Translations under genes and position numbers: made by a program | Origin: Actinomyces sp. | GTDB taxonomy: Bacteria; Actinomycetota; Actinomycetes; Actinomycetales; Actinomycetaceae | Assembly (NCBI GenBank): GCA_022649165.1 | Contig: JALCNR010000003.1 | Span: 124,001-188,000, forward strand | Reading direction: 5' to 3' | Length of the DNA stretch: 64,000 bases | Shown here: in pieces, positions 26,380 through 35,389 of the stretch | Layout: each line of letters starts with the position of its first letter | Numbering within the stretch: position 1 is the first letter of the stretch | The notes under the pieces: model-generated | The model's input: the letters and a program-made list of their open reading frames with translations, nothing else | What the model was told of the DNA's origin: nothing | Database searches by the model: none

Positions 26380-26952
26380 TCAGATCAGCCAGCGGTTCTT
26401 CTGGACGATGTCGAGCGACTTCCACCACTTGCCCAGGCCCCAGGTGTCGCCGGCGTAGGTCAGGGCCACCAGGATGAGGACCAGCGCGTAGGCCCAGTGG
26501 TAGTCGACCAGCGGGTTCGTTCCGGCCTCGGCGCCCTTGACGGGCGGGAACTCCGCCAGCCACATGAGGAACATGATGATCGAGCCGGACACCGCGGCAA
26601 CGCGCGTGCCGATGCCGAACATCACGGCCAGGCCGATGCCGAGCATGCCGAGCATGAACAACCAGTCCGCCACGGGGGAGGCGATGCCGGCGAAGAGGCC
26701 GGTGAAGGGTTTGGCCTCGTCCAGGTGGCCGAGGAATCCCTGGGCCGGCGTGCCGCCGCGGATCCACGCTTTGTCGGCGGCCGTGGAGTACCCCAGGCCG
26801 AAGGTCTTGTCCAGGAAGGCCCACAGGAAGATGAAGCCCACGGCCAGACGGAGCACCGCGAGCACCTTGCGGGCGGCGGGGGAGGTGAGGATCGATTCCT
26901 CCGAATCGGCGGGCGCGACGGCGCCCACCGGGGATGTGGTGGCTGCACTCAT
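26380..26952 (-). CDS. DoxX family membrane protein
   Basis: 190 residues with four or five membrane helices. DoxX signature regions: VLRLAVGFIFLWAFLDKTFGLGY at about 31-54, PVADWLFMLGMLGIGLAVM and a C-terminal YALVLILVAL helix. Members sit in respiratory or redox-protection complexes in some actinobacteria, but this one has no such partner beside it. The start is the ATG at 26952 with AGGAGATCC upstream. A 13-bp palindrome lies 21 bases upstream of the start and may be an operator. Confidence 0.85.
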   Translation of the reverse strand: MSAATTSPVGAVAPADSEESILTSPAARKVLAVLRLAVGFIFLWAFLDKTFGLGYSTAADKAWIRGGTPAQGFLGHLDEAKPFTGLFAGIASPVADWLFMLGMLGIGLAVMFGIGTRVAAVSGSIIMFLMWLAEFPPVKGAEAGTNPLVDYHWAYALVLILVALTYAGDTWGLGKWWKSLDIVQKNRWLI

Positions 26953-26972
26953 GGTGAGGATCTCCTGTCACA

Positions 26973-26985
26973 GCGGTCAGACCGC
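26973..26985. promoter_or_regulatory. Palindromic operator candidate upstream of DoxX gene
   Basis: GCGGTC-A-GACCGC, perfect 6-bp arms around one base, in the leader between the probable promoter (TAGGAT complement at 27063-27068) and the start codon. No regulator gene is adjacent. Confidence 0.35.
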
Positions 26986-27695
26986 GTCATAGTTGTGGGT
27001 CGGGCGGCGCGGAGCCCCCGGGACCAGTGGGTCCCGCGCGCTCCGGCTTCCGTTGATTGAAATCCTACCGACCTGTCGATGTCTGGTCACATTGTTTCGG
27101 CTGCTATCGGACCCCTCACGCCAGGTATGGCGATCTCCCTATCTCTAATGGCCTCTGACCTGCGAATAATTGGACTCACACGTCATCTCCCAGTCCATCA
27201 CCGATCGGTCAGTCATTGCGGAAAAGGAGAAGCCGCGACTCAACCCCCGGCCGATCACAGGCCACTGGACCAGCGGACAACGACCATTTGTGACCCGATC
27301 AGAGAATTCCATCCACCCCCGAACCCGCCTCCATACCCGCCCCATATCGGCCAGAATCCAACGAAAAACACCCATCTTCCCTCCTCATTCGGAGGTCCAG
27401 CCCCGCCGAGCCGACGCCCGCGACTCCGCCTTCGTCGGCAGTCCTCAACCGCACTCCCGGACTCGATGGACCAAAGTCCCACGGCATGTGTGAGCTTTCG
27501 TCATCTCGACATGATGTACCTCACATAAAAATCGGAAAGTGGGCATCTGCGACCCAATCTTCGAACTGCCCGCCCCATGGGCGCCCGAAACGCCGACCGA
27601 ACGGTCAGCCGGGACTCCTGTCATGTCTACGGCCTGCGGAGAAACCGCCATCCATCCGGTCAGGCATCTCAGCCGACCGTCCCCGAGCTCTCCGG
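26986..27695. other. Gene-free, less GC-rich intergenic stretch
   Basis: No reading frame here has the strong GC bias at codon position 3 seen in real genes of this window, and base composition is visibly lower in GC. It contains a 10-bp palindrome ACCGATCGGT (27200-27209), a related motif GACCGAACGGTC (27595-27606), and two diverged copies of a short segment (27289-27311 and 27545-27567) whose differences fall mostly at third codon positions. It might be an old gene remnant, a regulatory hub or an RNA gene; I cannot decide. Confidence 0.5.
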
Positions 27696-28742
27696 TCAGG
27701 ACCAGCTCAGGCGGTCGACCTCGTGAATGACGATGCCGGTCACGCCCACGACTCCTGCGGCGGCGGAGACGGACAGCAGCCGCGTGCGCCATCCCCCGTG
27801 GGCCAGGAAGTCAGCGAAGCCGTAGTTCCCCAGGCCGCCGCCCGGAGCGGCGGCGCCGACCAGGTCCACCCCAGCGGTCGCGGCCAGGGTCCCGGCGATC
27901 CCCAGGACCAGCAGCACCAGCGCCGCGATCCCCATGACCCTCTGGGCCACGGCCGCGTGGCGATCGCGCTGCTCGAGGGGCGTCAGGGCCAGCGCCCACA
28001 CGCCCGTCACCAGCAGCGCCGTCACGACGTCGGAGGGCCGGTGCCACGCGGAGACCATCACCGTCACGCCCGTCACCGAGGCCCACGCCCACCCCGCCCA
28101 CGCCGCCGGCTCGCGGAACCACATGGGCGCGACCATTACGAGGGCGAGCGCCACCGACATCGCGACCGTCGTGTGCCCCGAGGGCAGAGAGTTCGCCACC
28201 GCCGTCGTCACCCCCAGGTCCGGTCGGTCCAGGACGTGCTGAAGCAGCTGCGTCGTCGCGTTCGCCCCCGCCACCATGGCGACCGCCCGCCCGGCCAGAG
28301 TCGGACGCCGCCTGAGGAGAGCGACGGCCGCCACGATCGCGGAGACGATGACCAGCGCGGGCACGGAGATGATCCCCTCGACCACCGACTCGAGCGCACC
28401 CAGCGCCCCGTCCCAGGTCATCGCCGACTCCATGAGCATTGTGTCGATCGCCTGCCCCCGGGTGGTGGACAGCGCGACGCGCATGACCACGACGGTGGAC
28501 ACCACGAAGGCCAGCACCATCGCGACCCGCCGGACCAGTCGCGCGGAGTACCCGGGCGGGCGGGGGGCATAGGCGCGGGGGCCCTGGGCACGCGAATCGC
28601 CCCCACCCGCCGCGCCTGGCCCTCCCGCACCCGCTCGCGAGGAGGAGGACGCGGCGGCCTTCCGCCGGCCCGCCCCCGAGGCCGGATCGTCGTGGGGACG
28701 GCGGTCGCGCGCGGCCCCGTCCCCGTGGGATGTGCCCGACAT
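27696..28742 (-). CDS. PAP2-family phosphatase, integral membrane
   Basis: 348 residues. The first ~55 are Gly/Ala/Arg-rich and disordered. Several membrane helices follow, with the lipid-phosphatase motifs: a degenerate first motif (QHVLDRPDLG, lacking the usual lysine), PSGHTT for motif 2 and SAWHRPSDV for motif 3. Likely dephosphorylates a prenyl or lipid pyrophosphate or phosphatidate at the membrane. The start is the ATG at 28742 (GGGGAGG upstream); another Met lies 10 codons earlier. Divergent from the YbjN pair. Confidence 0.85.
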   Translation of the reverse strand: MSGTSHGDGAARDRRPHDDPASGAGRRKAAASSSSRAGAGGPGAAGGGDSRAQGPRAYAPRPPGYSARLVRRVAMVLAFVVSTVVVMRVALSTTRGQAIDTMLMESAMTWDGALGALESVVEGIISVPALVIVSAIVAAVALLRRRPTLAGRAVAMVAGANATTQLLQHVLDRPDLGVTTAVANSLPSGHTTVAMSVALALVMVAPMWFREPAAWAGWAWASVTGVTVMVSAWHRPSDVVTALLVTGVWALALTPLEQRDRHAAVAQRVMGIAALVLLVLGIAGTLAATAGVDLVGAAAPGGGLGNYGFADFLAHGGWRTRLLSVSAAAGVVGVTGIVIHEVDRLSWS

Positions 28743-28945
28743 GCGCCTCCCCGCCTCCGGTCGCCCCATGCGCCGCCGATGTGCGGACGCACGCACACTG
28801 TAATGCGGGACCGGCCGGCGTCCGCGGTGAGGCGGGCCACCGCCCGGGACCGACAGCCCGCGCCGCGCCCGGACCTCTCGGCTAATGTGGGGCCGTCGAG
28901 ACGGCGAGACGCCTCGGCCCATCCACGTCGCAGGAGGGAGCGCCC

Positions 28946-29443
28946 GTGTCAGGTCCGACACCGGTCGACGTCGAGCGGATCCGGTCGCTGCTCAACCGCA
29001 GCGACGTCGCCTTCGACGACTACCAGGGCTGCGAGCTGGTCGTCCCGACGACCAACGCCGTCTACTTCTGGAACACGTCGAACCCCCAGATCCTGCAGTT
29101 GCGCGGACAATGGCGGGGCGTTGCCGGCGATGACCGGCAGTTCGGCGCCCTCGCCGAGCAGGTCGCCCAGTGCAACGCCACGCGCACCGGCCCGAAGGCC
29201 TTCCTGGCCCCGCTGGACGACGGGTTGCGCTACGGGCTGGTCGCCGAATGCAATGCCGTCGCGATCTCCGGATTGACCGAGGACCAGCTCTCCTGCTTCT
29301 GCGAGACCTCGATGGGCATGATCATGTCCTTCTTCCATGACATCGAGGAGGCGCTGCCCGAGTTCGTCACCTGGGAGGATGCGCCGCACGCGATCGCGGA
29401 GGACGCCGCGGCCCCGGTCCGCCGGGTGGGGGGCGCGCGATGA
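28946..29443 (+). CDS. YbjN-domain protein (first of a tandem pair)
   Basis: 165 residues with the YbjN/SecB-like alpha-beta fold implied by its pattern: ERIRSLLNRSDVAFDDY at the start, an AVYFWNTSNPQILQLRG beta region, and a C-terminal helix ending in an acidic tail. Members act as type III secretion chaperone-like or stress proteins; no secretion genes are here. It starts with GTG 28946 behind AGGAGGGAG. It overlaps the next gene by four bases (ATGA). Confidence 0.8.
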   Translation: MSGPTPVDVERIRSLLNRSDVAFDDYQGCELVVPTTNAVYFWNTSNPQILQLRGQWRGVAGDDRQFGALAEQVAQCNATRTGPKAFLAPLDDGLRYGLVAECNAVAISGLTEDQLSCFCETSMGMIMSFFHDIEEALPEFVTWEDAPHAIAEDAAAPVRRVGGAR

Positions 29444-29937
29444 CCCATGCCCCCTATGCCGTCCCGGAGGACGGCATCACCCCCTATCCCGTCGACCTCG
29501 ACCGGCTGATGCGGGTCTTCCGCCAGATGGGCGACACGGTCGACACCCTGGTGGAGGGCCGCGCCGCGGGGGCCGTCTTCGAGGGCGTCCCCTTCCTGTT
29601 CACCTTCGACTCCCAGGGGCGGTTCCTGTCCGTGCGCGCCGTGTGGGACACGGGCCTGGATCCGGCGGCCTGCGCCCAGGCCCTGTTCGCCGCCGCTGAC
29701 GGGTGGAATCGGGAGAAGTATTTCCCCACCGTCTACTGGATGGCCTCCGAGACCGGGAGCGCGCAGGTGTGCGCGGACTTCGTCCTGGACACCCGTCCGG
29801 GCGTGACGGACTCCCAGCTCGCCGACAATCTGCGGGCCGGCATCTCCACCGGCGTCAGCGCCATCGGGTACATGAAGCAGGCCGCCGGGCAGACCCTGGG
29901 ATGGAGGCCCGGCTCAGGGACGCCGCACCGCGGGTGA
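29440..29937 (+). CDS. YbjN-domain protein (second of a tandem pair)
   Basis: 165 residues, paralogous in layout to the gene before it: LDRLMRVFRQMGDTVDTL at the start, a beta sheet region including FTFDSQGRFLSVRAVWDTG, and a helix ISTGVSAIGYMKQAAGQ at the end. The four-base overlap with the upstream gene indicates translational coupling, and the equal lengths suggest the two proteins form a heterodimer. The function is unknown. Confidence 0.8.
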   Translation: MTHAPYAVPEDGITPYPVDLDRLMRVFRQMGDTVDTLVEGRAAGAVFEGVPFLFTFDSQGRFLSVRAVWDTGLDPAACAQALFAAADGWNREKYFPTVYWMASETGSAQVCADFVLDTRPGVTDSQLADNLRAGISTGVSAIGYMKQAAGQTLGWRPGSGTPHRG

Positions 29938-29991
29938 TCCCGAGGACGCAGGTCGGCCTCGTAGCGGGCGCGGACCGCTCGGACCAGGGGT

Positions 29992-31155
29992 TCAGCGCTG
30001 CGTGAGCGTGCCGTCCTCCATCGACAGCACCCGGTCGCACGCGCCGAGGAGCCGCTCGTCGTGGGTCACCATGACGGTCGCCTTCCCGCGCCCGTCGCGG
30101 CGCGCTGACGTTCGCCCCCGGAGAGATCACTGGGGTATTTTCCCGCCAGGGAGCGGATGCCGAGTTCGTCGAGCAAGTCGTCGCGCGCGGCGGTTCGAGC
30201 GGCGGCGCGGGCCGCATGGTCGTGCAGGGCGAACTGGTCGGCGATGGCGGCATCCATCAGGGCGTCGACGCGGAAGGGCACCGCCGGGGGCAGGGCCAGC
30301 GCGCTGACCGACGTCAGGAACAGGCCGATGGCGACCCCGACGGCTGAGAGCAGGGCCGTCTGCGCGGCGCCGGAGACAATGAGGTAGCCCGTCGGCACGC
30401 CGCGGGCCTTGAGCATCCCGAGGACCGGACGTTTCTGGAGGGTGAGCACGTAGATGAAGATCCCGAGCACGAAGGAGGCGATGACGATCAGCGAACCGAT
30501 CATTAGGGAGAACGTCAGCACCTGCGCGCTGTAGCCGGGCAGGGTGTTGATGAAAGCCGAGGAGTCCAGCACCTCCAGCCCCTCGCCGGCGATCCCCGCG
30601 TCGCCGACGAGGTCCGCGCGCGAGACGACGGCGTTGGGCGAATCCGGCCACCTCCCACTCATGGTCAGAACCGGTGAGGGTGAAGGTCTGCCCGACCTTC
30701 CAGCCCTCGTCCCTGAGTGAGTCATCGGCGATCACCTGACGGCTGAGGTCGGTGGGCGCCTCGCCCTCGACGAGGGCGGGGGCGAGGAAGGACCCGTCGG
30801 GAATGCCGAATCCGGAGGCGTCGAGCTTGGTGCCGGCCGCATCCTCCATGACGACGGGCGTCGTCAAGAGCGTCGAGGTGTCGGGTGAGGCGGGCACGGC
30901 GGCGAGCTGGCCCTCGGAGAGGCGGGACGCGGAGATGTTGTTGTTGGAGGCCTCCGTCAACACGATGCTCATGGCCCTCCAGTCATCCACGGCGGAGCGG
31001 TAGGAATGGGCGAGGCCGCCGGCGAGTGCCGCCAGGAAGAAGGTCAGGTAGCCGACCAGGGCGATCACGGCGATGATCAGGGCGAACTTGGTGGGTTGGT
31101 GCCGGATCTCGCGAAGGGCGAGGAACGCGGGCCTCCTCCGGATCAGGTCGGGGCC
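29992..31155 (-). pseudogene. Remnant of an ABC transporter (FtsX-type permease fused by deletion to ATPase fragments)
   Basis: Reading on the minus strand, the N-terminal permease part ([20 protein letters not shown]...) runs from about 31150 to about 30645. The frame then changes and the permease continues (VVSRADLVGDAG...GIFIYVLTLQKRPVLGMLKARG). This runs directly into the end of an ABC ATPase (LDELGIRSLAGKYPSDLSGGERQR, near 30165-30105). A second break follows, after which the last ATPase piece VTHDERLLGACDRVLSMEDG appears in a third frame and stops at 29992. The permease C-terminus, Walker A and Walker B are missing. The permease also lacks an ATG/GTG at the position expected from its GGAGGAGG ribosome site (GCG stands there). 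I infer an inactivated MacB/DevC-like permease-ATPase pair. Confidence 0.8.
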
Positions 31156-31298
31156 ACCCCGGGCAGGTGTCCCGCAGGGATCTGCCACGGTACCAGCCGG
31201 GGAGGCCCCTGGGATCGGTCCGTCCGACGGGGGTCGTCCGGACCGGGTCCCGGGACGCCGCACGGGGACGCCGGGCTGGACAGCCGGGACCCCGCCGC

Positions 31299-31304
31299 TA
31301 CCCT
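31299..31304 (+). promoter_or_regulatory. -10 box of leaderless helicase gene
   Basis: TACCCT, six bases before GTG 31311. Confidence 0.5.
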
Positions 31305-31310
31305 GGGCGC

Positions 31311-33866
31311 GTGCCCTCCGACCTCTCGACCGCAGCCGCGGACCTTCCCGTCCCCGGCGGGCCCGCCTCGCCCTCGTCGATGGTCGAGATGCTGGAACGG
31401 ATGGGCGCGCGCGACGGCCGCCTGGTGCACATGCATGTCGTTCCCGCCCGCCCCGAAGTGGCGGCCGCCTGGCCCGGATGGGTGGACCCCCGGGTCGTCG
31501 CGCTCTACGCGGCTCAGGGCATCGACCACCTGTGGCGCCACCAGCGAGTCGCGCTCGACGCCATCCGCGCGGGATCCGACACCGTGGTGGCCACGGGGAC
31601 GGGAACGGGGAAGTCCCTGGCGGCGTGGGCGCCGATCCTCTCCGATCTGGCTCAGACGGCTGTGACGACGCGCATCTCGCAGATCCACCGCCGCCCGACC
31701 CTGTTGTACATGGCCCCCACGAAGGCGCTGGCCGCCGACCAGCTGGCCGCGCTGGAACGCCTGCTGGCCGGCGCGCGGGGCGCCGGGCCCGGGACGCCGG
31801 CCGGGCGGGAGGTGCGCGCCTCCACCGCGGACGGGGACACGCCGCGGGAAGCCAAGGACTGGGCGCGCGCCAACGCCGACATCCTGCTGTCGAACCCCGA
31901 CTACCTCCATTACGTGATGCTGCCCGGCCACGAGCGCTGGACGCGTTTCCTGGCCTCGTTGCGCTACGTCGTCATCGACGAGCTCCACTACTGGCGCGGC
32001 GTCACCGGGTCCCATATCGCCCTGGTCGTGCGCAGGCTGCTACGCATCGCCCATCACCTGGGCGCCGACCCGGTCGTCATCATGCTCTCGGCGACCGTGC
32101 GGGATCCGGCGCGCGTCGCCGAGGCCATGACCGGCCGTCCGGGCGCGGTCGCCGTCGGGGAGGACGAGGACGGCGCCCCTGCCGGGGCGCACCACCTTGC
32201 CCTGTGGCAGGGCGGTGTGATCCGCGACGAGTCGGACGTGTCCATCGAGTCCTTCCTGGCGGCCGTCGCGGGCGAGGACGTCGTCCTGGAGGCCCCCGAA
32301 CGCCGGGTCAGCGCCCAGACAGAGGCCGCCCACCTCACCGCGGCCCTGATGGAGCAGGGCGCGCGCGTCCTCACCTTCGTCCGCTCCCGGGCCGGGGCGG
32401 AGACGGTCGCCGCGCAGGTCAGGGACGCCCTGTCGTCGCATGGCTCGGCCCTGGCCGGCCGTGTCGCGGCCTACCGCGGCGGCTACCTGCCCGAGGAGCG
32501 GCGCGCCCTCGAGCATGAGCTGCGCGCCGGCGGTCTGCGCGCGCTGGCCACCACGAGCGCGCTGGAGCTCGGCGTCGACGTCTCCGGCCTCGACGCGACG
32601 GTGACAGCCGGGTGGCCGGGCACGCGGGCATCGCTGTGGCAGCAGGTGGGGCGCGCCGGACGCGCCGGTGGGCAAGGGGTGTCGGTGCTCGTCGCCTCGG
32701 ACAACCCCCTCGACGCCTACCTCGTCCACCACCCGGAGGCCATCATGGAGGAGGTCGAGTCCTCGATCATCGACCCGTCCAACCCCTTCGTCCTGGCTCC
32801 CCATCTGTGCGCCGCCGCCGAGGAGCTGCCCCTGACGGCCGACGACCTCCCGGTCTTCGGCCTGCGGGACACGCGGATGCTGGAGGAGCTGGAGTCCCAG
32901 GGGTACCTCCGGCGCCGTCCTCGCGGATGGTACTGGGACGCGACCCGCGGGGACCGCGCGTCGGACCTCACGGACCTGCGCGGCTCCGCGGGCGACGTCC
33001 AGATCGTCGAGGCCCGCACGGGCGCCGTCATCGGCACGGTCGATGACGGCTCCGCCGACGCCCAGGTGTTCCCGGACGCCATCTACATCCACCAGGGCCG
33101 CACCTACCACGTGCTCGAGCTGTCGGCCGCGCAGGAGGGCTCGAGGCAGCGCGTCGCCGTGGTCGAGGAGGTCCGCACGCGCCTGCGCACCCGTCCCGGC
33201 CAGCACGTCACGGTGGATGTCGTCGCGGAGCCCGAGCGCACATGGCGCAGCCCCGATGCGACGGTGACATGGAACGTCGGACCCGTCGACGTCTCGACGA
33301 GGGTGACGGACTACGACCTGCTCCGCCTGCCCGGACTGGAGTTCATCCGCAACCAGGAACTCCGCCTGCCCACGCATACGTTGCCCACGAAGGCGGCGTG
33401 GTACTCGCTGGGCCCCTCCGCGGCGCGTGCCGCGGGCATCGACGAGGGAGACCTGCCCGGCTCCCTCCACGCGGCCGAGCACGCGGCCATCGCGCTGCTG
33501 CCGCTGCTGGCCACCTGCGACCGGTGGGACCTGGGGGGCCTGTCCTCCGCCGATCACGAGTACGCGCATGCCCCCACGGTCTTCGTCCACGACGCCTATC
33601 GCGGCGGAGCGGGCTACGCCGAGTACGGCTTCGACCATGCGCGGGAGTGGATCCGCGCGACCCTCGACGTCGTGAGCTCATGCGCATGCGAGGACGGGTG
33701 CCCGGCCTGCATCCAATCTCCCAAGTGCGGCAACGGCAATGAGCCCTTGTCGAAGACGGGGGCGATCCGGCTGCTCGCGTATCTGGCGGACCGGTGCCCG
33801 CCCGCCCCTGTGAGCGCGACGGAGCCTCGGGACGCCCAGCCCCAGGAGCGCCACCGCCGGGCGTGA
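31311..33866 (+). CDS. DEAH-box helicase with DUF1998 (helicase/secretion neighbourhood type)
   Basis: 851 residues, superfamily 2 helicase related to MrfA/Hrq1/Lhr-like repair helicases. Walker A TGTGTGKS is at about 95-102, motif II is DELH ([10 protein letters not shown]), motif III is LSAT and motif VI is [10 protein letters not shown]. The C-terminal DUF1998-type region ends in a four-cysteine cluster ([17 protein letters not shown]). Proteins of this type sit beside the tad-like secretion genes in many actinobacteria, as here, which gave the family its neighbourhood name; a role in DNA cross-link repair is known for the Bacillus relative MrfA. Start GTG 31311 with a leaderless promoter. 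Confidence 0.9.
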   Translation: MPSDLSTAAADLPVPGGPASPSSMVEMLERMGARDGRLVHMHVVPARPEVAAAWPGWVDPRVVALYAAQGIDHLWRHQRVALDAIRAGSDTVVATGTGTGKSLAAWAPILSDLAQTAVTTRISQIHRRPTLLYMAPTKALAADQLAALERLLAGARGAGPGTPAGREVRASTADGDTPREAKDWARANADILLSNPDYLHYVMLPGHERWTRFLASLRYVVIDELHYWRGVTGSHIALVVRRLLRIAHHLGADPVVIMLSATVRDPARVAEAMTGRPGAVAVGEDEDGAPAGAHHLALWQGGVIRDESDVSIESFLAAVAGEDVVLEAPERRVSAQTEAAHLTAALMEQGARVLTFVRSRAGAETVAAQVRDALSSHGSALAGRVAAYRGGYLPEERRALEHELRAGGLRALATTSALELGVDVSGLDATVTAGWPGTRASLWQQVGRAGRAGGQGVSVLVASDNPLDAYLVHHPEAIMEEVESSIIDPSNPFVLAPHLCAAAEELPLTADDLPVFGLRDTRMLEELESQGYLRRRPRGWYWDATRGDRASDLTDLRGSAGDVQIVEARTGAVIGTVDDGSADAQVFPDAIYIHQGRTYHVLELSAAQEGSRQRVAVVEEVRTRLRTRPGQHVTVDVVAEPERTWRSPDATVTWNVGPVDVSTRVTDYDLLRLPGLEFIRNQELRLPTHTLPTKAAWYSLGPSAARAAGIDEGDLPGSLHAAEHAAIALLPLLATCDRWDLGGLSSADHEYAHAPTVFVHDAYRGGAGYAEYGFDHAREWIRATLDVVSSCACEDGCPACIQSPKCGNGNEPLSKTGAIRLLAYLADRCPPAPVSATEPRDAQPQERHRRA

Positions 33867-33931
33867 TCCCCCGCCCGGGAATCTCCAGGAAACTCCGAGG
33901 TTCGTCCAACGGTATCCCAAGGGTCGGCTCC

Positions 33932-33937
33932 TACAGT
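33932..33937 (+). promoter_or_regulatory. -10 box of a candidate short transcript
   Basis: TACAGT 65 bases after the helicase stop, not followed by any sizeable reading frame. Confidence 0.3.
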
Positions 33938-33943
33938 CTCAGA

Positions 33944-34064
33944 CATCGAGGCAAGAGGTTCCGGGTCACAGGGCCGGAGGAACCGGAAAGGATGCTCCTG
34001 GGGAGACTCGCACTGTGTTGATGGGATGCTCGGAGGGGCCGGTCGATCGACCGGCCCCTCCGAG
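33944..34064 (+). ncRNA. Candidate short transcript, about 120 bases, with a nine-codon ORF
   Basis: Bounded by the TACAGT box upstream and a perfect hairpin at its end. It contains an internal hairpin (GGTTCCGG ... CCGGAGGAACC) and a well-placed ribosome site GGAAAGG before ATG 33992. That ATG opens a nine-codon frame (MLLGRLALC) stopping at 34021, eight bases before the terminator. I do not recognise an Rfam family. It could equally be a helicase 3' end. Confidence 0.3.
34029..34064. terminator. Perfect 36-bp palindrome between helicase and tad operon
   Basis: CTCGGAGGGGCCGGTCGA and its exact inverse form a perfect palindrome centred on GATC. It sits between convergent units, the helicase side on the plus strand and the tad operon on the minus strand, and should terminate both. 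Confidence 0.8.
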
Positions 34065-34121
34065 TGCGTGCGGGCAGGCCCCGGGAACCGGCGACCGTCC
34101 CTCGCGATGGGCCGCCGCCCC

Positions 34122-34589
34122 TCATCCGTCCTCGGGCCCGGCCCGGGCTCGGGCGGAGACCGTGACGGTCAACGCCCCCAGGTCGAGGCCCCGGCTCACC
34201 ACCACTCGCGTGTCCGGGCCGACGACCTCGCACTCGGCCAGATCCATCCCGTTCGCCGCGGCCACCTGACCGGCCAGATCGCAGGGCTGGTCGCCGACGG
34301 GAGACCACTGGGCCGTCGCGCTGACGTCCCCCGCCGCGAGCGCCGCCAGATCCGCCACGGCCGAGGTCCGGACCGCATGCGCCTGCACCGCGCCGGCCAG
34401 CGCGAGCGCCCCCGCCAGGATCGCGGCGACCACGAGCACGCCGATGACGGCCATCGTCCCCGAGCCCTCCTCGCCGGGAGCCTCACCTCCAGCGGGAGGG
34501 GGGACCGGCCCCGCACAGGTCTGCTCCCGGGCGGCGACAGGGGGCCGCCGGGGGGCACGGGGCTCCCGGGGCCGTGCCCGCCCGGTCAT
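34122..34589 (-). CDS. Rv3654c-like TadE-type pseudopilin-like protein
   Basis: 155 residues. A Pro/Arg-rich leader precedes a TadE/Flp-like N-terminal processing region EEGSGTMAVIG and one membrane helix (about 45-67). A small exported domain follows with two cysteines (PCDLA, ECEVV). It matches the helicase/secretion-neighbourhood TadE-like family and is the last gene of the operon. The start ATG overlaps the stop of the upstream TadE gene (ATGA). Confidence 0.8.
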   Translation of the reverse strand: MTGRARPREPRAPRRPPVAAREQTCAGPVPPPAGGEAPGEEGSGTMAVIGVLVVAAILAGALALAGAVQAHAVRTSAVADLAALAAGDVSATAQWSPVGDQPCDLAGQVAAANGMDLAECEVVGPDTRVVVSRGLDLGALTVTVSARARAGPEDG

Positions 34590-34969
34590 GGCACCGCCTG
34601 CTCGACGAGGGTCGTCGCCTCACATCGAGCCGTCGCCCCCAGTCCCCCGCCGGGGCCCGCCACGGGCGCCTGCCCGCGGACCGTCACCCACCGACCGGCC
34701 CGGCTGACGGCGAGGTCCACAGACCCGTCTGAGGCGCGGGCCGCGGCCGCGTGCGCATCCCCGCCCACGGAGGCCTCACGGGCCGCCTCCCGCACCGCCT
34801 GGCATACCGAGGATCGGGCCAGACCGGCCGCGGCCACGGACACGACGAGCACGAGCATCGCAACGACGGCGAGGAAACCGATGGCGAGTTCGACGGTCAC
34901 CATGCCGGCGTCGGGGACCGGGCCCCCGCCTGGGCGCGGTCCCCGACGCCGCCGGGAAGCGCGCGTCAC
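34586..34969 (-). CDS. tadE: TadE family minor pilin-like protein
   Basis: 127 residues from GTG 34969, which overlaps the DUF4244 stop (GTGA). A positively charged leader (RASRRRRG) is followed by DAGMVTVELAIGF, the TadE-type processing and membrane motif with the conserved glutamate, then an exported domain with two cysteines (SVCQAV, RCEATT). Predicted minor pseudopilin of the Tad apparatus. An open frame extends further upstream but has no support as coding. Confidence 0.85.
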   Translation of the reverse strand: MTRASRRRRGPRPGGGPVPDAGMVTVELAIGFLAVVAMLVLVVSVAAAGLARSSVCQAVREAAREASVGGDAHAAAARASDGSVDLAVSRAGRWVTVRGQAPVAGPGGGLGATARCEATTLVEQAVP

Positions 34970-35193
34970 AATGACAGCGCCCTCTCGATGATGCCCTGAA
35001 GCAGCCCCTTGACGGCTCCCGACTTGAGGACGACCACCAGCAGCCCTGCGAACCCTGCTGTGGCGATGGCGCCGATGGCGTACTCGACCGTGGTCGATCC
35101 CTCCTCCGGATGGGCCGTCGCGACGTCGGTCCGTGCGTCGATCGCGCACCACGCCCCGATGACGGCCCGGTCGATCCTGTCCCTGATGTTCAT
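34966..35193 (-). CDS. DUF4244 Flp-type pilin
   Basis: 75 residues, DUF4244, the likely major pilin of the actinobacterial Tad system. A charged N-terminus carries the pilin signature EEGSTTVEYAIG(A) with the glutamate five residues beyond the glycine, then one hydrophobic helix (about 45-65) and a short tail. The start is the ATG at 35193 with GGAGGAGAG upstream, a strong ribosome site, which fits high expression. The small size is normal for Flp pilins. Confidence 0.88.
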   Translation of the reverse strand: MNIRDRIDRAVIGAWCAIDARTDVATAHPEEGSTTVEYAIGAIATAGFAGLLVVVLKSGAVKGLLQGIIERALSL

Positions 35194-35389
35194 GCGGCTC
35201 TCCTCCCGAGCAGTGCCGCCAGCCCTTCCGGCGACCTGACCAGCGTGTCGGCCCGCGCCGTCGCCAACCACCCGCCCACCGTCTGTCTGTGGACCACCGC
35301 CGCTCCCGGTCACCGACTGTGGACGGGACCGGGTCGCATCGGGCCGCAGCAGGTTGGAGGCACGCCCCGCCCCGGGGCAGAGGCGGCGC

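Noticed and set aside
27079-27528. 149-codon frame in the low-GC gap
   Set aside because: No ribosome site, proline/arginine-rich product, no GC-at-third-position bias. The ICDPI-like repeat within it is reported as a finding, not as a gene.
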